Source: Natrialba sp. SSL1 (GTDB taxonomy: Archaea > Halobacteriota > Halobacteria > Halobacteriales > Natrialbaceae). Taken from it: 64,000 bases of DNA. The notes beneath the pieces are model-generated. The model worked only from the letters and a program-made list of their open reading frames with translations, did not search any database and had not been told where the DNA came from. Below are positions 7,417 through 16,543 of the stretch, piece by piece. The stretch is taken from NCBI RefSeq assembly GCF_001861355.1, contig NZ_MASN01000030.1, positions 124,001-188,000 on the forward strand. The letters run 5' to 3'. Position 1 is the first letter of the stretch; the number at the start of each line of letters is the position of its first letter. Both the position numbers and the translations under genes were made by a program.

Positions 7417-9219
7417 TCAATCCGCGGGCTCGAACGGTTGCGTCGTCACGAACTCGTCGAGATCGATGGTCGTCTCGAGTTCGGCCGCCGCCACGGAGTC
7501 GTAGGGGCGGTTGACGACGATGTCGCCCGCCGTCCGATCGCCGACGCCCGGAATCGCCGTGAGTTCGTCCATCGACGCACCGTTCAGGTCGAGCGGGTAC
7601 GGAACGCCCGTTACCGAGCGATAGCCGTGATCGACGACCGCAACGTCGATCGTGCGCCCGAGCTCTCGTTCGCCCGGGATCCCGACGAGCAGCGGGTAGG
7701 TCCCGAGCTGTCGCCCGAAGGTCCTGCCGTCCTGGTGGTACTCGAGATGGACGTCGGAGAGTACGGTTCCGGGCGGGGCGACGCGTTCGAGCATCGGGTT
7801 GTCGATCTCCTCGCGGACTTGCTGCTTGTAGCGTTTGAACAGCTTTTTGTGCTCGTTTGCGATTTCCGCCCCGGTGTCGGACATGTCGGTGCCGTCGAAG
7901 GACATGACCTGCCGAATGTTGATCCGTCGGAGCATGTAGCCCTCGTCGTAGACGCGCTGGAGGAACTCGCGGTTGTGCTGGTAGGTTTCCTCGCGCTCGC
8001 CCTTGAGTCCGTGCAGGAGGTTGATTCCGGGGAGGAGTTTCGGGAGGTGGCGGGGGGCGGTACCTGCGGTCGGTCCGCCGTCAGCCGACGAATCGGCCGT
8101 CGGATCGTCCGGTCCACCAGGTCGCCAGCCAGCCTCCTCGTTGACGATCTTGACCGCCTCGAAGCACTCCTCGGCGGTGACGTTCAGGTTGTTCTCCTCT
8201 TGGACCAGCGGATCGGCGGATTCGAGTCCGAACGCGGCCGTGTCGCCGGGCGTGTTGTGCTCGGCGATAATCCGAATCCCCTCGCGGCTCTGCTCCGGCC
8301 ACTCGACGATCGTGATCGGGTTCATGTTGTCGAGGTGGAGCGTTTCGAGATCGGGTGCGACCTCGCGGATGCCGCCGTAGAGCTGTCGGAGGGCGTCGGG
8401 ATTCGGCGCTTCGCCGTCGCCGCCGTAGGCGAGAATGTCGGCCTGCCGGCCGATCCGGAAGTGTTTCACGCCGTAGTCCGCGAGCGCATCGACCTCGCCG
8501 ACGACCGTCGGCGGCGGCCGGAACGTCGGGTTGCCGTACAGCGGCTCGGTACAGAACGAACAGCGGTAGGCACAGCCGCGGGACGTCTCGAGTTCGGCGA
8601 TCAGATAGTCGGGATGATTCGGGTGCTGTTCGACCACGAACGCGCCCTGCTGGGCCCACCGGGAGACCTCGTCCACGTCTCGCATTCGGTTGTTGAACCC
8701 TTCGAGACCGCTCTCGACCAGGTCGTGGACGGCGGCCTCGACGTCCCCCTTGGCAACGAAGTCGAAGTCGAGATCCTGGCGTTCGGTTTCGGTTGCGCCG
8801 GCGTTCTCGTCGCCGACGCCGAACTTGACGGGGCCGCCCATCAGGCTCGTGCCGTTCGCGGTCCACGCCAGTTTGCGGACTTCGTCGGGTTCGGCGGGCG
8901 TCCCGCCGACGTACTTGCCGGGGACGGTCATGCCCCCGAGGTAGATCATGAGGTCCGCTTCGTCGACGTCTCGCCAGCGGTCTGGCTCGTCGCGCAGGCC
9001 GTCGATCGTGTGGTAGGTAATCTGCTCGCGCGGAACGCCCGCGTCGACGAGCGCGCCGGCCGTGTACCGTGGATACGTCGAGATGTATGGCGGCACCCCG
9101 AAGTGGGCGGGCTCGTCGACGTAGCCATCGACGATCGTCACGGAGAGCCCCTCGCTCGCACGCTCCGTCCCGGAGGCGGGACCGGAGCCAGCGGCGGAAC
9201 CGGGGCCGGAGTCAGTCAT
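7417..9219 (-). CDS. Radical SAM protein with N-terminal B12-like region and C-terminal helix-hairpin-helix
   Basis: This 600-aa protein has the cluster motif CAYRCSFC (C216, C220, C223) in ELETSRGCAYRCSFCTEP, which binds the [4Fe-4S] that cleaves SAM. The first 190 residues (DGYVDEPAHFGVPPYIS, YLGGMTVPGKYVGG) resemble a Rossmann/B12-like lid, as in YgiQ/UPF0313 proteins. Near the C-terminus, LTAIPGVGDRTAGDIVVNRP is a helix-hairpin-helix that could touch nucleic acid. The reaction is unknown. The ATG at 9219 was chosen because the upstream extension to 9402 is not protein-like. Residues 2-25 are a low-complexity Gly/Ser stretch. Confidence 0.85.
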   Translation of the reverse strand: MTDSGPGSAAGSGPASGTERASEGLSVTIVDGYVDEPAHFGVPPYISTYPRYTAGALVDAGVPREQITYHTIDGLRDEPDRWRDVDEADLMIYLGGMTVPGKYVGGTPAEPDEVRKLAWTANGTSLMGGPVKFGVGDENAGATETERQDLDFDFVAKGDVEAAVHDLVESGLEGFNNRMRDVDEVSRWAQQGAFVVEQHPNHPDYLIAELETSRGCAYRCSFCTEPLYGNPTFRPPPTVVGEVDALADYGVKHFRIGRQADILAYGGDGEAPNPDALRQLYGGIREVAPDLETLHLDNMNPITIVEWPEQSREGIRIIAEHNTPGDTAAFGLESADPLVQEENNLNVTAEECFEAVKIVNEEAGWRPGGPDDPTADSSADGGPTAGTAPRHLPKLLPGINLLHGLKGEREETYQHNREFLQRVYDEGYMLRRINIRQVMSFDGTDMSDTGAEIANEHKKLFKRYKQQVREEIDNPMLERVAPPGTVLSDVHLEYHQDGRTFGRQLGTYPLLVGIPGERELGRTIDVAVVDHGYRSVTGVPYPLDLNGASMDELTAIPGVGDRTAGDIVVNRPYDSVAAAELETTIDLDEFVTTQPFEPAD

Positions 9220-9336
9220 ACCGTCGGATAGCGCCTGGAACGACAAAACGGTGACTAACGCGCGGGACGAGGCGAGCGGGACGCACGGACCGCCGCAACC
9301 GCCGCGTTGATGGTCCTGGTCCCGGTACTGTCGCCC

Positions 9337-9495
9337 ATGCCACCAACCGAAGAGATCGTCTGCACCGACGGCGACTGCTTCCTCGACCTGTTCGAAAATC
9401 ACTACACCTACGACGTGCCGGACGAGTTCGGCGTCTCCGAACTCTCCTGTCCCGTCTGCGGGGGGACCGACTGTCTCGAACCAGTCGAGTTGTAA
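9337..9495 (+). CDS. Small two-CxxC haloarchaeal protein (DUF7559-like)
   Basis: This 52-aa protein begins MPPTEEIVCTDGDCFLDLFE and has CPVCGG near the end, so four cysteines could hold one zinc. FENHYTYDVPDEFGVSELSC is the conserved centre I associate with a small haloarchaeal family (DUF7559, from memory). The start at 9337 is used rather than an upstream in-frame ATG at 9307. It is divergent from the radical SAM gene. The function is unknown. Confidence 0.7.
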   Translation: MPPTEEIVCTDGDCFLDLFENHYTYDVPDEFGVSELSCPVCGGTDCLEPVEL

Positions 9496-9740
9496 GTCGG
9501 TCCCAGCGACGGGGAGACAGAGCGCGCCTATAGCCGCTCGCTATACCGTTTCCCCATCACGCACAGTGACGTGTCAGACGTTAATTTACTCGGTACCAAA
9601 ATCAATATCAACGGGGATCACGTAACCGTACATCCGGCCATGCTACGCGCTCACTCCCCGCCGTCCCTTCCGTGCAGCACGCGCCGCTCGTGCCAGTATC
9701 ACTGCTCTCGCTCGCCCGGCTCTGTAACGGAGGTGTCAGC

Positions 9741-10259
9741 GTGACCGCAAACGAACTCGGCTCATCGATCAAGCACGCGCTGTACCGCCAACTCGGTCGC
9801 GCGAGCGGCCGCATCCAGAACCACCGGAACCTCGACGTCGACGTGCTCGAGGACGACACGTCGTATCTCGTCGTCTTCGACGTTCCGGGTGCAGAGACCG
9901 ACGACATTCAGGTCCGCTACATCGAGGGCAACGTCAAGATCAAGGTCGACCGCTTTCGTCCCTTCCGCGAGGAGTACTCGATGTGCTTCCCCGGCCGCGG
10001 AATGCACCTCGGCGGCGAGGCCGACCTCCCGCCCGACGCAGTCGTCGACCCGAACGCCGGCACCGCAACACTCTCCGAAACCGGCACCCTCCGCATCGAC
10101 ATTCCGAAATCGAGCGCACTCGAGAAGCGCGAGTCAGAGCGTACCGCTGCTACCGAGACGGACGCCGGACCGAGCGCGCGGCCAGCGTCACCAACGGATC
10201 ACTCGAGTGACACCACTGCGAGCGGGGACGCACCGACCGGGACGGTCGAACCCGAGTGA
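9741..10259 (+). CDS. Hsp20/alpha-crystallin-like small heat-shock protein
   Basis: This 172-aa protein has an alpha-crystallin-like core (about 28-125): LDVDVLEDDTSYLVVFDVPGAETDDIQ is the first strands and loop, VRYIEGNVKIKVDRFRPF follows, and GTLRIDIPK is the closing G-x-L strand. Small heat-shock proteins hold unfolding proteins in the cytoplasm. A Ser/Thr/Asp-rich tail of about 45 residues follows. The GTG at 9741 is preferred because GGAGGTG lies 5 nt before it, an unusually clear ribosome site for this window; an in-frame GTG at 9672 has none. The AT-rich patch at about 9580-9610 is the likely promoter, so this mRNA probably has a leader. Confidence 0.85.
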   Translation: MTANELGSSIKHALYRQLGRASGRIQNHRNLDVDVLEDDTSYLVVFDVPGAETDDIQVRYIEGNVKIKVDRFRPFREEYSMCFPGRGMHLGGEADLPPDAVVDPNAGTATLSETGTLRIDIPKSSALEKRESERTAATETDAGPSARPASPTDHSSDTTASGDAPTGTVEPE

Positions 10260-10300
10260 GTGTGTGAGTGCGTGTGTGTTGTGCACGTGTGTGGGTGTCC
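10257..10300. repeat. GT-rich simple-sequence stretch after hsp20
   Basis: The 44 bp directly after the Hsp20 stop are almost only G and T on the plus strand (GTGTGAGTGCGTGTGTGTTG and onward), an irregular dinucleotide tract. It is not coding. It could be a polymerase-slippage product or a weak terminator. Confidence 0.6.
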
Positions 10301-10730
10301 CCGGCGTAAGTCGCAGTAGGGCCATCCAACTCGAGTAGCTGGTTCGACCGAGACTGTTACTGCCCCTCCGAATCGGCTCTGAGTGTTCGACAGCCGACCG
10401 GGACCGATAGCGTGCGACTAGTGACTAGTGACTTGTATCGAGAGCGAACAGCCGCGGGTGGGAGCGATGTGGCTAGGGTTCGGTCATACACACAGTTGGG
10501 CAGCGGCGTAATTGCGCAGCCTCACCTACAACTGATCGTGAAGCGGAATTGAACGGCGTCGATTGGCGACAGTCGTCGGTGCCGAATCGAGTTGACGAGC
10601 AGTGATTCCAGCGAGATGTGTGCACTGCGTTGGGTGCACTATACACTGTGTACTGTCCGCTGGAAACACTGCACGCGGACTGCTGCAGTCGCTTGCAGTT
10701 CCGGCGTCTACAGAGTAACTCTGAACGTGT
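10301..10730. other. Gene-free stretch, 430 bp
   Basis: Open frames here are short, in all phases, and do not look like proteins. The last 150 bp contain GTGCACTATACACTGTGTAC (10634-10653), an imperfect palindrome, and CTGTACTGTCC-like words. This may be the promoter zone of the oxidoreductase at 10731. Nothing else is recognisable. Confidence 0.5.
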
Positions 10731-11801
10731 ATGGCCACCACCACCCACCAACCGACGATCGGGCTCGTCGGCCTCGGCAACATCGGCTTGCTCCACGCCG
10801 ACCGGTACGCGACCCTCGGAGCGAGCCTCGCCGGTATGGACACTACGGCCAGAGCACGGGAGCGTTTCGCCAACCGGTACGACAGTCCGGTCTTCGACGA
10901 TCACCGCAGCCTCTTCGACACCGTCGACGCCGTCGTCATCGCGGTCCCTAACGCCTACCACGACCGCTACGCCGTCGCGGCACTCGAGTCCGGTCTCGAC
11001 GTGTTCCTCGAAAAGCCGATGGCGGACAGCGGACCCAATGCGGCGCGGATCGCTGACAGTGCGGCGACTGCGGAGGGTGTGTGCATGGTCGGCTTCCACA
11101 ACCGATTTCGCCCGGTCGTCGAGCAGTTCAAACAGCTACAGGAGGCCGGCAGATTTGGATCACTGACGCACGTGCAGGCGAACTACGTGCGACAGCGGGG
11201 GGTACCCGACAGCGGTGCGGGTGGTTGGTTTACCCAACGGGCGATCGCCGGCGGCGGTGCCGTGATCGACATCGGAGTGCACGCGATCGATCTCGCACTG
11301 CATCTCGCGGGATATCCGCTGGTCGACGACGTCGTCGGGACGACGCGGCGCGCGCCCGAGCACGGGTTCGATGTCGAGGACGCGGCGAGTGCGTTTATCC
11401 GCTGTGTGGACGGACCGACGATTTCGCTGGAGGTCGCATGGCAGTCGAACGGTCCCGACAACCGGTCGTTCGTGATCGAGGGGACCGAGGGCGGGGCGAC
11501 GCTCCATCCGAGCGAAGAGCGACTCGAACTCTTCGAATCCGGCCGCAAAACGGTCGTACACGTTGATCCGGTCGACCCGTACGAACGACAGGCGCGCTCG
11601 TTTCTGCGTGCTATCGAGCGCGGAACCCCACCGAAACGGAACACGGTCACGGAGGCGCTCGCGGTACAGCGTGTGATCGACGGCATCTACCGCTCGGCAG
11701 CCGACGATGGGCCAGCCGACGATGCACCATACGGTGAGCTGACGACTGCCGACGAACCGGCGTTTGCACCTGGCGTTTCAGGAGAGCAAGTGAGTGAATG
11801 A
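10731..11801 (+). CDS. Gfo/Idh/MocA-family oxidoreductase
   Basis: This is a 356-aa protein. The N-terminal Rossmann fold has GLVGLGNIGLLHADRY (GxGxxG) at about residues 11-26 and the family signature FLEKPMADS near residue 90. The C-terminal alpha/beta domain includes GGAVIDIGVHAIDLALHLAG, with the conserved D-x-G-x-H used for catalysis. Such enzymes oxidise or reduce sugars or inositols with NAD(P). The substrate is unknown. A second, more distant member is at 57649-58761. The last 40 residues are a variable acidic tail. Confidence 0.88.
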   Translation: MATTTHQPTIGLVGLGNIGLLHADRYATLGASLAGMDTTARARERFANRYDSPVFDDHRSLFDTVDAVVIAVPNAYHDRYAVAALESGLDVFLEKPMADSGPNAARIADSAATAEGVCMVGFHNRFRPVVEQFKQLQEAGRFGSLTHVQANYVRQRGVPDSGAGGWFTQRAIAGGGAVIDIGVHAIDLALHLAGYPLVDDVVGTTRRAPEHGFDVEDAASAFIRCVDGPTISLEVAWQSNGPDNRSFVIEGTEGGATLHPSEERLELFESGRKTVVHVDPVDPYERQARSFLRAIERGTPPKRNTVTEALAVQRVIDGIYRSAADDGPADDAPYGELTTADEPAFAPGVSGEQVSE

Positions 11802-11924
11802 GGGAGTGTGAGTGGGGTTGAGTGCCGACCCCCATCATCACACCACTCACCCAGTCCGACATTCGACCCGATTCGGTCCCATCCTTCCGCGTCTCTTCAC
11901 GAGGACACCAGGTGTGGATCTACT

Positions 11925-12644
11925 ATGAGACGACGAACGCTGTTAGCGGCAGTGAGCGGAACTGCCATCCTCATCGTCGCCGGCTGTTCGACCGCAGAAA
12001 ACCCGGAAAACGAGGAAAACGAGGAAACCGAGGAAACCGAGGAAACCGACACCAGATCCGAATCGGCTGACGACGACACAGCAAACAACCAGGCAGACGA
12101 TGACAGCCTCACAGCGTTTCGTGCGACACTCGAGTCCGCCGACTTCGAGCAGGTAACGCTCGAACAGGTCGATGACGGAGCGGTACTCGAGTTGGGATAC
12201 GATGCAACGGGGGCGACCGAGGCGGACGTTGCCGCCGAGATCGAACTGGTCACGGACGGCTACACGACGACGATCGAGGAGGAACTGGTATCGACGCGGC
12301 TCGAGGCGACGGCGTATCGGCCGGACGACGGGGCGGTGCTCGATTATTTCACGGCCGAGGCGTCGTGGGTTGAGGACTATCTCTCGGGTGGACTCGAGTG
12401 GCGCGAGTTGTTGACGCGGGTGGCGGAGACGTTCGTGTCGGTAGTGTCGGAGGCGGACGATGTCGAAGCGAACGGAGATGGTGAGGAAAGCGGTGGAGGG
12501 GCTGAAAGTGGTGATGGTGGGAGTGATGAGGGTGGTGTGGGTGGTGATGATGGGAGGAATGAGGACGAGGACGAGGATACTGGTACAGATGGGAATGACG
12601 AGGGCGGCAGTGAAACGAACGGTGGTGACGAGGATGGCGGCTAG
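11925..12644 (+). CDS. Exported lipoprotein with Gly/Glu/Asp-rich tail
   Basis: This 239-aa protein starts MRRRTLLAAVSGTAILIVAGC, a twin-arginine signal with a lipobox (VAGC) at residues 18-21. An acidic repeat of E-E-T/N triplets follows, then a globular part (about 65-175) without a recognised domain, and a tail from 185 that is nearly all Gly, Asp, Glu and Asn. It should be anchored outside the membrane by a lipid on Cys21. The tail is encoded by a GGTGATGG-rich tract, unlike the normal codon use. The function is unknown. Confidence 0.75.
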   Translation: MRRRTLLAAVSGTAILIVAGCSTAENPENEENEETEETEETDTRSESADDDTANNQADDDSLTAFRATLESADFEQVTLEQVDDGAVLELGYDATGATEADVAAEIELVTDGYTTTIEEELVSTRLEATAYRPDDGAVLDYFTAEASWVEDYLSGGLEWRELLTRVAETFVSVVSEADDVEANGDGEESGGGAESGDGGSDEGGVGGDDGRNEDEDEDTGTDGNDEGGSETNGGDEDGG

Positions 12645-12780
12645 ACGGCCGACGGTGGCGAGACCGCCAGTATCGGCGCTCACGTGCCAAGAAGTTACCA
12701 CGGTTTCTCACTACAGCAAGCAGGTCGAGCGACGAGATTGGATTGCACAGTTATGTGCATACACGTGGTAACATTCGACA

Positions 12781-15450
12781 ATGAATACCGCTTCTTCACG
12801 TGTTGACGAGCGGTTCCTCGAGGAGATCGCAACGGCGAGCAGTGATGCCCTCATCGGGTTCGACGCGGAGGGAGCCATCGTCTTCGCAAATCGGGCCGCA
12901 GGGGAGTGGCTCGGCTACCCGGATGGAGCGCTCCTCGACCGGGCGATCGAGGAGTTCGTCGCGGGCGAACACGCAGCGACACTGGACCGACTCAGACAGC
13001 GCGCACGACAGACGGGCGAGGCGACCGCGTCCTGTCTGCTCCTCGACCGACGCGGGCGCGAGCACCCCGTTTCGTTGACGCTGCGATTGGCGACGGACGA
13101 TGACCAGCGGTTTATCGCGGTCGTTCACAGGCACGCAACGGCTGCCGACGAGCAGGCAGCACACGAACAACTGATTCGCCAGCGCTCTGCAGCGATCGAC
13201 GCTGCAAACGACGGCATGGCGATCACCGACGACGACGGCAGCATTGTCTACTCGAACGACGTTCACGCGACGCTGTTCGGCTACGACGAGGCGGCCGCAA
13301 TCGTCGGCCACTCCTGGAAACGGCTGTTCACCGACCACGAAGTCGAGCGATTCGAAGCCGACGTACTCCCGATCGTCGCCGAACACGGCTCCTGGCGGGG
13401 TGATGCGACCGGTTCTCGGGAAGACGGCTCGACAATTCCCATCGAACTCACGCTCTCCGCGCTCGACGACGGCATCGTCTGCGTCGTCCGTGACGCCACC
13501 GAACGGATCGCACGCCAGCGCCAACTCGAAACCCTCACCGACGGCCTTCGAGAGTTGCTCACCGCGGACGACCCCGAATCGGTCGCCCGACTCACGGCCA
13601 AGGCCGTCGAGACCGTTCTCGAGTTCGACATCGCCTGCGTCCGCCTGTTCGATTCCGACACGAACCGACTCGAGTGCACTGCGCTCACGGATGCAGCGAG
13701 CGACCTCCTCGAGACGCGAACGGCGTACAATCTCGAGGCGACGCTCGCGGGCCACGCCTTCCGAGAGGGGGAGACGGTCGTCAACCGACAGGCTGGCGTT
13801 GCGGAGGGTGAGAACGGAGCGGCCGATGTTGGAAACGAGTACGGGTACCCGAGCCTTCACGTGCCGATCGGTGGCGATGGCGTAGTGACCATCCTGGCAG
13901 AGAACGGTCCGGATCTCGACGGTCGAGTTGTCCAACTCGCCGAGATGCTCGCAGTCAACGCCAGAACGGCGATCGGTCGTGCCGAGCGCATCCGACTCCT
14001 CGAGGCGCACGAGCGAGAGTTGCGTGCACAGCGCGATCAACTCGAGACGCACAACCAGATCAACACGCTCATCCAGGAGATCGGCCGGCGGCTCATCGAG
14101 GCGTCGACACGCGAGGAACTCGAGGAGACGATCTGTGAGCGCCTGGTTGCCTCGGAGCTGTATCACAGCGCCTGGATCGGTGAGATCGAGGCGAGTACGG
14201 ACCGGCTCACGACCCGAGTCGGCTACGGCATCACGGACAGCGATCTGGAGGCGATCAACGAGATGTCGGTTGCCAGTATCGGCCACGGAACCGTCGATCG
14301 GTTACTCGAGAGCAGGGCTGTCGAGGTCGTCCGGTCTTACGAGGTGCCGAGTGAGGGGGGAGAGATAGGGACGGGGATGGAGATGGAGACAGGAATAGGA
14401 ATGGGGAAAGATAGAGGGAGACTGGAATCAGCGGATACGGACGCAGGGACGGGAACAACATCGAAATCGTCGAGATCTGACTCGGATCCAGCCCCCGAGA
14501 TCGCGACTGACGTGGTCTCGACGGCAGCCATCCCGCTTATGTACGGCGATCGGTTGCTCGGTGTGCTGGTCGTCAACGGAACGGGCGACAGGATCTTCGG
14601 CGAGGAGACCGTCACCGGCTTCGAATCGCTCGGCCGGGTCACCGGCTTCGCGATCAACGCCATCCGGAACCGGCTGTTGCTCCTGGCCGATTCGGTGGTC
14701 GAACTCGAGTTCCGCATCGCTGATCCGTCGCTGTTCCCGCTCGCCGTGGCGTCCGAACTCGACTGTGAGTGTCGGTTCGAGCGGTCGGTACCGGTCGAAG
14801 GCGGAAAGATCCTCACGTACTATACGATCACGGGAAGCGATCCGGCGGCCGTGCTGGAGGTGGCAGCGGCGGCCCCACAGATAGCGGATGCGCGCGTGAT
14901 TAGCGAGCGCCGGAGTGACGGATCCGGGACCGACACCGGAAGTCCGGACGAGGACAGAACAACCGCCAACCACACGACTGAGAGCGACACCGAACCCACT
15001 CGGCAACTCGTCGTCCAGACAGTCGCTACGAACTCCCTCGCCCACGTCGCACTCGATAGCGGCGCAGCCGTTCGCGACGCCGTCGCGAGCGCCGACGAGG
15101 CTCGCATCACCCTGGAGGCACCACAGACGGCAGACGTTCGCACGGTCGTGTCCCTGTTCGACGCCGAGTTCGATGGCGTGGAACTGACGGCAAAACGCGA
15201 ACGCGACCGGTCGGTCGAGACGGCAGCCGAGTTCCACCAGACCGTCGACGCGACACTCACCGAGAAACAGCGGGCTGCACTCGAGTCGGCGTACGCGGCG
15301 GGCTACTACGACTGGCCGCGTGCGATTACGGCGGAGGAGCTCGCGGCGTCGATGGGGATTTCGTCGTCGACGCTTCACCAGCACCTGCGGAAGGGGATCT
15401 GGAGCGTGCTGTGGGCGTTTCTCGACGGCGACGAGAGCCACGAGAACTGA
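12781..15450 (+). CDS. Bat-like regulator: PAS-PAS-GAF-GAF-bacterio-opsin activator domain-HTH_10
   Basis: This is an 889-aa soluble protein. PAS domains lie at about 15-130 and 135-250 (IVFANRAAGEWLGYP; DGSIVYSNDVHATLFGY), a GAF at 255-400, a short coiled coil (LLEAHERELRAQRDQLE), a second GAF at 430-640, the Bat domain at about 645-815 and the HTH_10 at 825-880 (LTEKQRAALESAYAAGYYDW; STLHQHLRKG). It should sense light, oxygen, redox or a ligand and regulate transcription. The second GAF is split by a purine-encoded insert (about 520-575, GTGMEMETGIGMGK). A paralogue is at 20140-22881; each is followed by a small RHH-like gene. There is no transmembrane segment. Confidence 0.88.
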   Translation: MNTASSRVDERFLEEIATASSDALIGFDAEGAIVFANRAAGEWLGYPDGALLDRAIEEFVAGEHAATLDRLRQRARQTGEATASCLLLDRRGREHPVSLTLRLATDDDQRFIAVVHRHATAADEQAAHEQLIRQRSAAIDAANDGMAITDDDGSIVYSNDVHATLFGYDEAAAIVGHSWKRLFTDHEVERFEADVLPIVAEHGSWRGDATGSREDGSTIPIELTLSALDDGIVCVVRDATERIARQRQLETLTDGLRELLTADDPESVARLTAKAVETVLEFDIACVRLFDSDTNRLECTALTDAASDLLETRTAYNLEATLAGHAFREGETVVNRQAGVAEGENGAADVGNEYGYPSLHVPIGGDGVVTILAENGPDLDGRVVQLAEMLAVNARTAIGRAERIRLLEAHERELRAQRDQLETHNQINTLIQEIGRRLIEASTREELEETICERLVASELYHSAWIGEIEASTDRLTTRVGYGITDSDLEAINEMSVASIGHGTVDRLLESRAVEVVRSYEVPSEGGEIGTGMEMETGIGMGKDRGRLESADTDAGTGTTSKSSRSDSDPAPEIATDVVSTAAIPLMYGDRLLGVLVVNGTGDRIFGEETVTGFESLGRVTGFAINAIRNRLLLLADSVVELEFRIADPSLFPLAVASELDCECRFERSVPVEGGKILTYYTITGSDPAAVLEVAAAAPQIADARVISERRSDGSGTDTGSPDEDRTTANHTTESDTEPTRQLVVQTVATNSLAHVALDSGAAVRDAVASADEARITLEAPQTADVRTVVSLFDAEFDGVELTAKRERDRSVETAAEFHQTVDATLTEKQRAALESAYAAGYYDWPRAITAEELAASMGISSSTLHQHLRKGIWSVLWAFLDGDESHEN

Positions 15451-15662
15451 ACGCGAGCCGACGTGGCTGGGTTCCCGAGAGTGGAGTGCGTCGGCGCTCG
15501 ACGGTTGATCAGTGGACGACTTTGTACACGTAGGACCGGGCGAGTTGTCGGAGGCGGAGAGACGAGTTGGAGAGCGACGGAGGGTCGGAGAGATCGTTTG
15601 GGAGACACAGAGACGCAGAGACAAAGCGGAAGCCCATCCGTCGGTCGCCCGCCCACGAAACC

Positions 15663-15836
15663 ATGCCAGCAGAGGACCGTTCAAGCGACGCACGCACCAC
15701 CGCCGAACAGCCGTCGATTCCGTCGACGATCGTCGCGGATGTCGATCACACGGGCAGTGTTACGATTTACGATGAGCGAGTAGAGCGAGCGTGGATTCGA
15801 TCCACAGTGTCGGTTTCACTCCGGCGAGCCGTCTGA
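15663..15836 (+). CDS. Small haloarchaeal protein (DUF7331-like)
   Basis: This is a 57-aa frame beginning ATG at 15663. Its second half, IVADVDHTGSVTIYDERVER and AWIRSTVSVSL, resembles a family of short haloarchaeal proteins that end in a YD...AWIQSDxxVxL pattern (DUF7331, from memory). The open frame extends upstream to 15567 but that part looks random. It lies between the Bat-like regulator and the small RHH-like gene on the same strand. The function is unknown and the call is tentative. Confidence 0.5.
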   Translation: MPAEDRSSDARTTAEQPSIPSTIVADVDHTGSVTIYDERVERAWIRSTVSVSLRRAV

Positions 15837-16295
15837 GTGCGTCATCGCCGGCGTCTCATGGCTACTGTACCGCCGGTGGTGTCTCGTCGTCGTGTCGGAG
15901 CCATCTGGTGGTGTCGTGGCCTCCGAGTAGGCGGTAGGACGAACCAAAGCGACTGGCCGAAACTGCGGCGAACCGAGACGCAGACGTGGACGGAACCGCC
16001 GGTTTTCCACGCCGGATGGGTGCCACCTTTCTCCATCGACACCACTGCTTCGACTGGGGTTTAGGTACGCCGTTCCCGTTTTTGTTTCCGTTGACGACAC
16101 GAACAGACTCGCGGCGAAGCGACCGGGATCGTGTCCAGCCGATAGCCAGCCGAGACCACCCATGCAACACAGATACCGGACACGACTCACCGACGCGCGG
16201 ACGCAGAACCGACACTGGAACGGCGACTTCACCGACACCAACGGATGCAGGAGCAGGAACGCGGCGGAGCCCAGATCGGCCCGCTGGCACAGCCT
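15837..16295. other. Gene-free stretch between small genes
   Basis: About 460 bp without a convincing gene. An AT-richer section (CCCGTTTTTGTTTCCGTTGA, about 16076-16095) could carry the promoter of the RHH-like gene, which would then have a leader near 180 nt, or could end transcription from the gene before. No start-proximal TATA was seen for the gene at 16296. Confidence 0.4.
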
Positions 16296-16466
16296 ATGAC
16301 GACACACATCAAACTCCACGGCTCGAAGGCCGAGCGGTTCGAGCAGGTCAAAGCCGAACTGAGCGAGCGAATGGGATACGAACTGAGCAATCCGGAAGTA
16401 CTCGGCCTCCTGATGGCCGGTCTCGACCTGGAGACGCTCCCGGCAGAGCGACGACCGAAGCGTTGA
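16296..16466 (+). CDS. Small ribbon-helix-helix-like protein, copy 1
   Basis: This 56-aa protein begins MTTHIKLHGSKAERFEQVKA. The layout (short strand HIKLHG, helix from about 10 to 25, SNPEVLGLLMAGL as second helix) fits a ribbon-helix-helix DNA-binding protein, but no profile was run. It is clearly paralogous to 23502-23678: HIKL-GSK, RFE, GYE-SNPEV-GL-MA are shared. Both copies lie downstream of a Bat-like regulator on the same strand. The stop codon overlaps an IS200/IS605-like end (16464-16498), which may have trimmed the C-terminus. Confidence 0.7.
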   Translation: MTTHIKLHGSKAERFEQVKAELSERMGYELSNPEVLGLLMAGLDLETLPAERRPKR

Positions 16467-16498
16467 CATCCTCCCCGCCCTGAAGGGCGAGGTTTTGC
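16464..16498. mobile_element. IS200/IS605-type terminal hairpin remnant
   Basis: TGACATCCTCCCCGCCCTGA followed by AGGGCGAGG forms a hairpin (CGCCCT/AGGGCG) and matches the terminal sequence commonly found at the ends of IS200/IS605 and IS1341-type elements in haloarchaea. The same CCCCGCCC arm occurs at the tnpA-side end of the element at 41.6-43.6 kb. No transposase gene is attached here. Its TGA is the stop codon of the small RHH-like gene; the hairpin may now serve as its terminator. Confidence 0.6.
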
Positions 16499-16543
16499 GC
16501 CTGTTCATCCCATAACCACAACACGCAGTCGCTGTACGAGTCC

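Noticed and set aside
7438-9231. A 597-codon plus-strand frame across the radical SAM gene.
   Set aside because: It is a long shadow caused by GC-rich third positions. The minus-strand frame contains the CxxxCxxC cluster motif and a complete domain order.
10473-11099. A 208-codon minus-strand frame across the spacer and the start of the Gfo/Idh/MocA gene.
   Set aside because: The plus-strand gene shows a Rossmann motif there, and the frame has no recognisable domain.
12796-14286. A 496-codon minus-strand frame opposite the first Bat-like regulator.
   Set aside because: No domain can be recognised in it, while the plus strand shows PAS and GAF domains over the same region.
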